From UBA4582 sp047630175 (GTDB lineage Bacteria; Pseudomonadota; Gammaproteobacteria; Pseudomonadales; Azotimanducaceae), in contig JBLHVI010000077.1 in the NCBI GenBank assembly GCA_047630175.1, forward strand, positions 1 to 15,349: a DNA stretch of 15,349 nt, given 5' to 3'. Under the pieces are notes generated by a model. That model saw nothing but the letters and a program-made list of their open reading frames with translations, searched no databases and was not told the origin of the DNA. The position numbers were made by a program, and so were the translations under genes. Positions 1 through 5,126 of the stretch are shown here, in pieces; positions within the stretch are counted from its first letter, which is position 1; every line of letters starts with the position of its first letter.

Positions 1-81
1 CAGCCCTGAGCGGGTAGACAGCCCTGAGCGGTCAAACAGCCCTGAGCGGGTAGACAGCCCTGAGCGGTCAAACAGCCCTGA
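1..81. repeat. 18-bp tandem repeat (36-bp higher-order unit)
   Basis: Four full 18-bp units start at 1, 19, 37 and 55, with a 9-base partial unit from 73. All share a 13-base core (CAGCCCTGAGCGG). The last five bases alternate between GTAGA and TCAAA, so the true period is 36 bp, with two perfect copies. The array touches the window edge, so its full length is unknown. The period is a multiple of three and one plus-strand frame is open across it (see the partial CDS). Confidence 0.95.
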
Positions 82-85
82 ATGA
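2..85 (+). CDS. Possible 3' end of a gene with hexapeptide repeats (partial)
   Basis: Read from position 2, the tandem repeat gives SPERVD-SPERSN twice, then SPE and a TGA stop at 83-85. The other two plus-strand frames are closed by stops inside every unit, so this is the only plus frame that can be coding. The predicted tail is hydrophilic, charged and low in complexity, like a disordered C-terminal extension. The gene would enter from outside the window and run toward the 6S RNA gene on the opposite strand. Against this, two minus-strand frames are also open through the array, so coding is an inference from frame and period alone. No function can be proposed. Confidence 0.4.
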   Translation, partial: SPERVDSPERSNSPERVDSPERSNSPE

Positions 86-144
86 TTATCGGGTCCGCTA
101 GCTAAGACATCGGGCATAGTAAATTGACAAAAAAATAATGGATG

Positions 145-180
145 TAAGAAACAACGGTGCAGCGATGGCCGGCGCACCGC
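145..180 (-). terminator. Probable intrinsic terminator after 6S RNA
   Basis: On the minus strand, downstream of the 6S RNA, a GC-rich hairpin (CGGTGC at 179-174 pairing with GCACCG at 160-155, 13-nt loop) is followed directly by a T-rich tract (TTGTTTCTT, 154-146). A second T run lies at 135-129 on the same strand. Position and shape fit a Rho-independent terminator for the zapA-ssrS transcript. The loop is rather long and the T tract is interrupted. Confidence 0.55.
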
Positions 181-204
181 AGCCGGTTGAAAGCAAGAGC
201 GTAA

Positions 205-384
205 AAAATTCCCCAAGTTGCCGCTGTCATACAAGCCCTTGAACCCAGCGGTTCAAGGCGGTGGCCTCTAACAGGCTACAGGCGTTCCGGAAGACCGGAC
301 ATGCACATTTGCCATGAAAAAAGACCTCCTGGCAAGCGCTTAAAGGGTTTAGGACATGAAGACTGGCGCACAACCCAGGGAATC
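205..384 (-). ncRNA. ssrS: 6S RNA
   Basis: 6S RNA binds the sigma70-RNA polymerase holoenzyme as an open-promoter mimic and lowers transcription in stationary phase. The ends of this roughly 180-nt segment form a 14-bp closing stem: GATTCCCTGGGTTG at the 5' end (384-371) pairs with CAACTTGGGGAATT at the 3' end, with some G-U pairs. A conserved hairpin with arms CCTTGAACC and GGTTCAAGG (237-257) lies toward the 3' part, as in E. coli and Pseudomonas 6S RNA. The segment next to the 5' stem (GCGCCAGTC, then TTCATGTCC) also looks like the Pseudomonas type. It sits immediately downstream of zapA on the same strand, the usual gammaproteobacterial position. The usual next gene, ygfA/fau (5-formyltetrahydrofolate cyclo-ligase), is not present. 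Exact ends are estimated from the stem. Confidence 0.88.
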
Positions 385-392
385 TAGATTGT

Positions 393-422
393 AGTATATC
401 GTAGTTTTAGCTCAGCGATTAA
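393..422 (-). promoter_or_regulatory. Possible 6S RNA promoter
   Basis: On the minus strand a -10-like TATACT (398-393) lies 8 bases before the predicted 6S 5' end, and an overlapping TACAAT (393-388) offers a second option. The -35 candidate 18 bp upstream (TTAATC, 422-417) is poor and falls in the last codons of zapA. Only the -10 is convincing. Confidence 0.4.
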
Positions 423-723
423 TAGATTTAAGACGAAGCAGTGCTTGATCGAGTTTGACGGTCAAATGATCGATCTCTGAAACTTGAGTATCGATAACAT
501 TGTTAGTTTTTTGGCTCTCAAGTAAATATTCGTTGGCAATATTTAGGGCCGCCATCACCGCAATGCGATCGAGCCCGAGAATCGCTGAACCGTGCTTGAT
601 CTCGCGCATTTTTTGATCGACATGCTGGGCCGATTGCCGCAGTGCTGCGACTTCTTCGGGTTTACAGCTCACCTGATAGTCTTTATCCAATATAGAGACA
701 GTGACTGTCTGAACGTTACTCAT
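412..723 (-). CDS. zapA: Cell division protein ZapA
   Basis: ZapA is a small cytoplasmic protein that binds FtsZ and promotes bundling and stability of the Z ring. This 103-residue protein has the family layout: an N-terminal beta-rich part (MSNVQTVTVSILDKDYQVSC), a helix with the typical MAALNIANEYL stretch around residues 58-68, and a C-terminal coiled coil ending in DQALLRLKS. Length matches the family (about 100-110). The ATG at 723-721 gives the expected N-terminus, although I see no strong Shine-Dalgarno sequence before it. Its neighbours, a TIGR02449 protein upstream and 6S RNA downstream on the same strand, are the classic arrangement and support the call. The 170-bp gap upstream contains nested inverted repeats. 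Confidence 0.92.
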   Translation of the reverse strand: MSNVQTVTVSILDKDYQVSCKPEEVAALRQSAQHVDQKMREIKHGSAILGLDRIAVMAALNIANEYLLESQKTNNVIDTQVSEIDHLTVKLDQALLRLKSINR

Positions 724-787
724 GAATTTGGGTTCGCAGTTTTAAGTTCACAGATTAGGGCTCACTAGATCGATTTGTTGTTAGTTT

Positions 788-870
788 GCAACGGCTGGCG
801 GCGCCTGTTGACTCGATTCGCAACGAAAGTGCTCAACAGGTCCTCGTTCGAACGACCAGATAGCCGTTGC
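788..870. repeat. Nested inverted repeats upstream of zapA
   Basis: Three pairs of inverted repeats are nested around one centre: an outer 9-bp perfect pair (GCAACGGCT at 788-796 with AGCCGTTGC at 862-870), a middle 8-bp perfect pair (CCTGTTGA at 804-811 with TCAACAGG at 833-840), and an inner TTCG-CAA-CGAA hairpin (817-827). A fourth, 12-bp perfect palindrome (TCGTTCGAACGA, 844-855) lies between the middle and outer right arms. As RNA this would fold into an extended stem with a side hairpin. No T tract follows on either strand, so it does not look like a terminator. It lies in the transcript between the TIGR02449 gene and zapA. Confidence 0.7.
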
Positions 871-893
871 TCACGAGGCCCTCAACCGGTTTC

Positions 894-1091
894 CTAGTCC
901 TGATCCAGTGCTTTGAGGCGCATGATCATTGCCTCGACTTTGGTCTTTGCTAGTTCGTTTTTCTCAAGCAGCCGGGCGCGTTCAGTCTGCCAGTTTGCCT
1001 GATTGTCCGACATCATATCCTGTTTGCGCTCAAGTTCGTCCATGAGCTGGATTAATTCGTCAATTTTGGTTTCGAGGTCTTTTATTTCCAA
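894..1091 (-). CDS. TIGR02449 family small coiled-coil protein
   Basis: This 65-residue hydrophilic protein is predicted to be nearly all helix. It has the family's conserved end: WQTERARLLEKNELAKTKVEAMIMRLKALDQ. Members of this family of unknown function typically sit directly upstream of zapA, as here, which suggests a role near cell division. That role is inference from position. The start is a TTG at 1091-1089. It gives the expected length, has a GGTGG sequence 7 bases upstream, and lies about 25 nt downstream of a good minus-strand promoter (1153-1124). No in-frame ATG would preserve the conserved N-terminal helix, because the next Met is inside it. Confidence 0.82.
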   Translation of the reverse strand: MEIKDLETKIDELIQLMDELERKQDMMSDNQANWQTERARLLEKNELAKTKVEAMIMRLKALDQD

Positions 1092-1123
1092 CGGTGTGCC
1101 ACCAAATTGTTGCGTCGTTTGAT

Positions 1124-1153
1124 ACTATAGAGGCAGCGCTTGGGCAAGGTCAA
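1124..1153 (-). promoter_or_regulatory. Sigma70-type promoter for the TIGR02449-zapA-ssrS cluster
   Basis: On the minus strand TTGACC (1153-1148) and TATAGT (1129-1124) are separated by 18 bp, giving transcription from about 1117 and a short leader of about 25 nt before the TTG start at 1091. On the opposite strand the same bases hold an extended -10-like TGATACTAT (1120-1128) that could serve ygfB, so the two promoters would overlap. Confidence 0.5.
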
Positions 1154-1204
1154 TGTGACTCTGACGACGCTAATGACGTAAACCCTTTAGTTGAGTTGAG
1201 CCTG

Positions 1205-1744
1205 ATGACCCAGTCGACCGTAAGTTACATACGTTTGATCGCCTGTTTACGAAGCTTAGGTGTCCCGCAGGGGGGCTCGGAAGTACACGGTTTAATCACC
1301 GGATTGCTCGCGGCGGGTGCCAAAATGAAAGCTTCGATGGTACTCGATATGCTCGCTGAATGGCTAGAGACCAGCATCGACGGGGCTGAGCAGGCAGTGT
1401 TGCTGCAGGTCTATGAAGAAATCTCAGCGAGCCTGCAGGATGGCGACCTGGGCTTCGAACCACTGCTTCCAGATGATGATGAGCCTGTTGCCGAACGCAC
1501 GTCGGCACTGGGTCAATGGTGTAGTGGGTTTTTAGCAGGGTTTGGTCTCGCAGGACGCTTCCAAGATGCAGACTTGAGCGATGATTTACGCGAGTTGCTC
1601 ACAGACTTAGGTAGGATAGCCAGTCTGGATGAGGAGATTCCTAATGATGAAGACAACGAAACCGACTTGGTTGAGATTGTCGAGTATGTGCGTATGTCAG
1701 CCATGTTAATTTTTACAGAATGTTTAGCCAGCGCGGTCCATTAA
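1205..1744 (+). CDS. ygfB: YgfB / YecA (UPF0149) family protein
   Basis: This is a UPF0149 protein of about 179 residues. Visible family features are the N-terminal Y...VHGLITGLLAAG segment, an acidic stretch with PLLPDDD, ALGQWCSGFLAGFGL in the middle, and a VEIVEYVRMSAMLIF C-terminus, which matches E. coli YgfB closely in order and spacing. In Pseudomonas a YgfB homologue has been linked to regulation of beta-lactam resistance genes, but the general biochemical role is not settled. I prefer the ATG at 1205. It leaves the same short lead before the first conserved Tyr as E. coli YgfB, and it leaves room for the divergent promoters. An upstream in-frame GTG at 1094 would add 37 poorly conserved residues and leave only 2 bp to the divergent start codon. 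Confidence 0.85.
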   Translation: MTQSTVSYIRLIACLRSLGVPQGGSEVHGLITGLLAAGAKMKASMVLDMLAEWLETSIDGAEQAVLLQVYEEISASLQDGDLGFEPLLPDDDEPVAERTSALGQWCSGFLAGFGLAGRFQDADLSDDLRELLTDLGRIASLDEEIPNDEDNETDLVEIVEYVRMSAMLIFTECLASAVH

Positions 1745-1752
1745 CAACGTTG

Positions 1753-1765
1753 TGCGCTGACAGCG
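1753..1765. repeat. Short hairpin in the ygfB-pepP gap
   Basis: A GCGCT/AGCGC inverted repeat with a three-base loop lies just after the ygfB stop. No T tract follows, so it is at best a weak pause or an RNA-end stabilising hairpin. The rest of the 156-bp gap to pepP shows nothing else I can support. Confidence 0.35.
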
Positions 1766-1900
1766 CTTAAACCAGTGCGTGCGATCCTATGCAATAAAGA
1801 GCTTGGAAAAAATCGAGTCGTGTCTGGCAGGTTAGGCAGGACAACAGAATAAGGTGGCGCTCGCGATAGGGCGTAAACCGACGTATCAGTGTGGAGCAGC

Positions 1901-3235
1901 ATGAAAGCAAGTCCGACGATATCGCTGAAAGAGTTCAGTCGACGACGACAAGAATTGATGGCCATGATGGAAGCCGACAGTATCGCGATTCTGCCTGGCG
2001 CCAAACGCGTGTCTCGCAATCGAGATATTGATTATCCATTTCGTCAAGACAGTGACTTTCATTACCTGTGTGGATTTGCAGAACCTGACGCGGTACTCGT
2101 GCTGGTACCAGGTCGAAGCCATGGCGAAATCATCCTGTTTTGTCGCGAGCGTGATTTCGAGGAAGAGCGCCTGCATGGTGCCATAACGGGTCCCGAGCGT
2201 GCCGTGCAGTTATACGGGTTGGATGATGGATTCCCGATTAGTGACATTGATGACATCCTGCCCGGTTTGATCGAGGGTAAAGCACGGCTATATTACGGCA
2301 TGGGCGCGCACGCTGAATTCGACGCTCAGATCATCGGATGGGTCAATCGCATTTCCACCAATCAGCAGTCCGGTAGTCGACCACCGGGAGAGCTTGCCCA
2401 TCTGGGTCAGCACATGGATGAACTAAGGCTTTTTAAGAGCGCTCAGGAAATTCATATGATGCGCCATGCGGCAAGTGCCACAGCAGATGGCCATCTGCGA
2501 CTGATGCGCGAAATGGCGCCCGGGTTGCGTGAGTATCAACTTGAGGCTGAGCTGGCGCATGGCTTCATTCGTGCCGGGGCAAGATCAACAGCCTATCCTT
2601 CGATTATCGGTGCTGGCGACAATGCCAACATTCTCCATTACACACAGAATAACGATACCATCAAAGCAGGCGACCTTGTGCTGGTAGATGCGGGTGCTGA
2701 ATATGAATGTTATGCGGCAGATGTGACCCGTACTCTGCCTGCTAATGGTCGTTTTAGTCCCGCTCAAGCAGAGATCTATAATATTGTTTTAGCAGCGCAG
2801 TTGGCTGCTATTGATGAAGTTAAGCCCGGCAATCATTGGAATCAGCCACATGAAGCTGCAGTGCGTGTGTTGACTCAGGGACTGGTTGAGCTAGGTCTGC
2901 TGGTGGGCGAAGTCGACGAGCTGATCTTATCTGGGGCCTACAAGAAATTTTATATGCACCGCACTGGCCATTGGCTTGGGCTCGATGTTCATGATGTTGG
3001 TGAGTACCAAATTGATGGCCAATGGCGAGTATTTGAGCCCGGCATGGTCACAACGATTGAGCCTGGTTTATATATTGCTGCGTCTCTCAACGAGGTGCCG
3101 GCGCGTTATCGTGGTATGGGTGTGCGTATTGAAGATGATGTCCTAGTCACTCGACAGGGCCATGAAGTTTTGACCCTGATGATTCCTAAAACTGTTGCAG
3201 ACGTGGAGCGAGCAATGGCAGAGCGAGCAGCCTGA
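1901..3235 (+). CDS. pepP: Xaa-Pro aminopeptidase PepP (aminopeptidase P)
   Basis: PepP is a cytoplasmic metallopeptidase that removes the N-terminal residue from peptides with proline in position two. The protein (444 residues, close to E. coli PepP at about 441) has an N-terminal creatinase-like domain (roughly 1-170) and a C-terminal pita-bread catalytic domain. The five metal ligands are in place: D263 and D274 (in DAGAEYECYAADVTRT), H357 (in HRTGHWLGLDVHD), E387 (in TIEPGLYI) and E411 (in RIEDD). The ATG at 1901 is preferred, with a GGAG four bases upstream. A GTG at 1889 would add only four residues. The stop overlaps the start of the next gene by one base, so the two are probably translated together. 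The pepP-ubi pairing is standard in Gammaproteobacteria. Confidence 0.95.
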   Translation: MKASPTISLKEFSRRRQELMAMMEADSIAILPGAKRVSRNRDIDYPFRQDSDFHYLCGFAEPDAVLVLVPGRSHGEIILFCRERDFEEERLHGAITGPERAVQLYGLDDGFPISDIDDILPGLIEGKARLYYGMGAHAEFDAQIIGWVNRISTNQQSGSRPPGELAHLGQHMDELRLFKSAQEIHMMRHAASATADGHLRLMREMAPGLREYQLEAELAHGFIRAGARSTAYPSIIGAGDNANILHYTQNNDTIKAGDLVLVDAGAEYECYAADVTRTLPANGRFSPAQAEIYNIVLAAQLAAIDEVKPGNHWNQPHEAAVRVLTQGLVELGLLVGEVDELILSGAYKKFYMHRTGHWLGLDVHDVGEYQIDGQWRVFEPGMVTTIEPGLYIAASLNEVPARYRGMGVRIEDDVLVTRQGHEVLTLMIPKTVADVERAMAERAA

Positions 3236-4458
3236 TGATTGAATTCCCAACAGAAGTTGATGTCCTTGTGGTCGGCGGCGGCCTGGTAGGGCTGACGCTG
3301 GTGAATGCACTGAAAGGTTCCCGATTGAGCGTGGCGGTGATTGATAGCCAGCCTGCCCCTCAGGGGCCTACAAAATCTGCTGAGCCGGCGGAGTCTGATG
3401 GCGCCGGGGGCAACAGTTTCTTCTTGAACTCAGGCGTCAGCCCGAGGGTTAGTGCGATTAATCTGGCGTCAGAAAACCTGCTAAAACGCCTTGGCGCTTG
3501 GCCAGCTGTTTTAGAGCACCGGCAGGCATATACCGGAATGCGGGTCTGGGACAGTCGTGGTACGGCGTCTATCGAATTCGATGCGGCGATGACAACGTCG
3601 GATCATTTGGGCACGTTGGTCGAAAACGCAGCGTTGACGCATTCTCTTTATCAGCAAGCCGAGATAAACGTCGGCTATGGCCTCGGTTTAGAGGCAGTTG
3701 ACGTTTTGGAAGACGGCTACTTAGCTGTCTTGACGGATGGCACGAAGGTGCAAACACGCTTGCTGGTGGGTGCCGATGGCGGTGCCTCTTTGGTGCGGCA
3801 ACTAACGAGCCTGAAGGTCACCGAATGGAGCTATGCGCAGCAGGCGTTGGTGACGACCATTGAAACGGAGCATGCGCATCAAGGTATTGCGCGTCAATGC
3901 TTTACGCCCATTGGCGCCCTCGCGTTGTTACCGCTGGCTAATCCCCGTTGGTGCTCCGTAGTCTGGTCGACTGACGAGGCGCCGGAATTGCTGGCGTTAG
4001 ATGATGAGCAGATGTGCCGACGTCTGACGCTGGCGTCTGAGGCCGTGCTTGGCGACGTGTTGGCAGTGGATCGTCGTCAGGCATATCCCTTACAACAGCG
4101 TCACGCGTTACGTTATGTTAAACCTGGCCTGGCATTGATTGGCGATGCCGCCCATACCATTCATCCCCTCGCAGGACAGGGCGCCAATCTGGGGCTGGCA
4201 GATGCACAGGCGCTGGCGAAAGAGCTGCAGCAATGCCGATTTGATGGCGGTTCGCCTGGCGATATTGACCGCCTGCGACGCTATCAGCGATCTCGACAAC
4301 CTGCAAATCTGTTGATGACCGCGGTGATGGAAGGCTTCAAACGTTTGTTCAATAGCAGTGATCCCGGCGTCAACTGGTTGCGCAACATGGGTATGTCGAT
4401 GCTTAACAAGCAGGGCACGTTTAAGGCGATGGTAGCCCGATTAGCAAGTGGCGTCTGA
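3235..4458 (+). CDS. ubiI: FAD-dependent ubiquinone-biosynthesis hydroxylase, UbiI-like
   Basis: This is a UbiH/UbiF/UbiI-family flavin monooxygenase that hydroxylates the polyprenylated aromatic ring during ubiquinone synthesis. Visible motifs are the N-terminal dinucleotide-binding GGGLVG (about residues 14-19), the central VGADGGASLVR motif and the C-terminal FAD-binding LALIGDAAHTIHPLAGQGANLG. It is closer to E. coli UbiI (C5 hydroxylase) than to UbiH: it keeps RVSAIN-x-ASE-x-LL-x-RLG-x-W, GM-x-VWD and HLG-x-x-VEN. Length is 407 residues against about 400. The segment between the first strand and RVSAIN is longer than in UbiI by roughly 18 residues and is rich in Pro, Gly, Ser and Ala. 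It overlaps pepP by one base (TGATG). In Pseudomonas both ubiH and ubiI follow pepP. Here only one hydroxylase does. Confidence 0.85.
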   Translation: MIEFPTEVDVLVVGGGLVGLTLVNALKGSRLSVAVIDSQPAPQGPTKSAEPAESDGAGGNSFFLNSGVSPRVSAINLASENLLKRLGAWPAVLEHRQAYTGMRVWDSRGTASIEFDAAMTTSDHLGTLVENAALTHSLYQQAEINVGYGLGLEAVDVLEDGYLAVLTDGTKVQTRLLVGADGGASLVRQLTSLKVTEWSYAQQALVTTIETEHAHQGIARQCFTPIGALALLPLANPRWCSVVWSTDEAPELLALDDEQMCRRLTLASEAVLGDVLAVDRRQAYPLQQRHALRYVKPGLALIGDAAHTIHPLAGQGANLGLADAQALAKELQQCRFDGGSPGDIDRLRRYQRSRQPANLLMTAVMEGFKRLFNSSDPGVNWLRNMGMSMLNKQGTFKAMVARLASGV

Positions 4459-4471
4459 AACAACACGTATG

Positions 4472-4499
4472 CAACGGTTATTTGAACGTTTCACCGTTG
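4472..4499. repeat. Inverted repeat after ubiI
   Basis: A 7-bp perfect inverted repeat (CAACGGT at 4472-4478 with ACCGTTG at 4493-4499) encloses a 14-base loop. It lies 13 bp after the ubiI stop, but no T tract follows, so termination is uncertain. Its right arm overlaps the -35 of the candidate gcvH promoter. Confidence 0.4.
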
Positions 4500-4526
4500 T
4501 CCCTGTGTGGGGAGAAAAGCTAGAAT
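4497..4526 (+). promoter_or_regulatory. Candidate gcvH promoter
   Basis: TTGTCC (4497-4502) and TAGAAT (4521-4526) are separated by 18 bp, four of six and five of six matches to the sigma70 consensus. Transcription from about 4533 would give a leader of about 168 nt before gcvH. The -10 sits within a GCTA-GAA-TAGC inverted repeat. Confidence 0.45.
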
Positions 4527-4551
4527 AGCGTCTCAATTCAGCGAGATCAAT

Positions 4552-4635
4552 TGCCTGTCGGGGTTAATGGGTCGCAATTGCGTTAGCGCAATGGCCGGCA
4601 GGCACACAGCTTGAACCGGCCCTAAATTGTTTTTT
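4552..4635 (+). promoter_or_regulatory. Structured leader of gcvH with alternative stems
   Basis: Two stems cannot form together. Stem A is 10 bp (TGCCTGTCGG at 4552-4561 with CCGGCAGGCA at 4595-4604, one G-U pair) and encloses a 6-bp hairpin (ATTGCG-TTAG-CGCAAT, 4577-4592). Stem B is GGCCGG (4593-4598) with CCGGCC (4616-4621), followed eight bases later by six T's (4630-4635). Stem B uses the right arm of stem A, a layout like an attenuator. The T run is displaced from the stem, so it is not a classic terminator. I do not see the conserved core of the glycine riboswitch. Confidence 0.35.
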
Positions 4636-4700
4636 ATTGAGTCGCCGGCGGTCAGACGCTGATGCTCACCCTATTTTGATGGTTAAGAAGGTGCAGGCAA

Positions 4701-5096
4701 ATGGTAGAGTTTTCAGGGGATTTACACTACGCGAAGAGTCACGAATGGGTGCGTATCGAGGACGATGGCACCGTCACGGTGGGCATCTCAGATCACGCGC
4801 AAGAAGCTCTGGGAGATGTGGTGTTTGTCGAGCTACCAGAAATAGATGCTGACATCGAAGCCGGTGCAGAAGCGGGAGTGGTTGAGTCCGTAAAAGCCGC
4901 ATCAGATATCTATGCGCCAATAAGTGGCACTGTTATCGCAACGAATTCAATCCTTGAAGATACGCCGGAAACCGTCAACACTGCCCCTTACGTTGATGGT
5001 TGGTTTTTCAAAATGCAGCCCTCAAATCTTGAAGAAGTCCAGCAACTGATGGACGTCAACGCCTATCAAGCGTTTTGTGAAAGTGAGGATCATTGA
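4701..5096 (+). CDS. gcvH: Glycine cleavage system H protein
   Basis: GcvH is the small lipoyl-carrying shuttle of the glycine cleavage complex. It passes the aminomethyl group from the P to the T protein and is reoxidised by the L protein. The protein has 131 residues, the usual size. The lipoylation site is K65 in ESVKAASDIYAP, with the family's HEWVR and VGISDHAQEALGDVVFVELP segments before it and VNTAPYVDGWFFK after it. The ATG at 4701 gives the expected N-terminus and has AAGAAGG nine bases upstream. gcvT and gcvP are not next to it, so it is a stand-alone gcvH, which occurs in other bacteria. The gene is convergent with the imelysin gene. Confidence 0.96.
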   Translation: MVEFSGDLHYAKSHEWVRIEDDGTVTVGISDHAQEALGDVVFVELPEIDADIEAGAEAGVVESVKAASDIYAPISGTVIATNSILEDTPETVNTAPYVDGWFFKMQPSNLEEVQQLMDVNAYQAFCESEDH

Positions 5097-5126
5097 GCCT
5101 GAGTTCGCTCACATCAGCTGACAATG

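Noticed and set aside
1..81. CRISPR-like array at the left edge
   Set aside because: The units are contiguous 18-bp repeats that alternate in five bases. There are no unique spacers, and a CRISPR repeat would be longer with different spacers between copies.
124..150. Plus-strand TTGACA as a promoter -35
   Set aside because: The hexamer at 124-129 is perfect, but no good -10 lies 16-18 bp downstream and no plus-strand gene starts nearby. It sits in the A-rich stretch beyond the 6S terminator.
1094..1204. N-terminal extension of YgfB from the GTG at 1094
   Set aside because: The 37 extra residues have no family similarity, the start would nearly abut the divergent start codon, and the likely plus-strand promoter lies inside this stretch.
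4533..4700. Glycine riboswitch before gcvH
   Set aside because: The leader is structured and precedes a glycine cleavage gene, but I cannot find the conserved glycine aptamer core sequences.
5097..5126. Terminator between convergent gcvH and the imelysin gene
   Set aside because: There is a 4-bp stem with a TTCG loop (TGAG/CTCA) and a TCAGCTGA palindrome, but no T tract on either strand.
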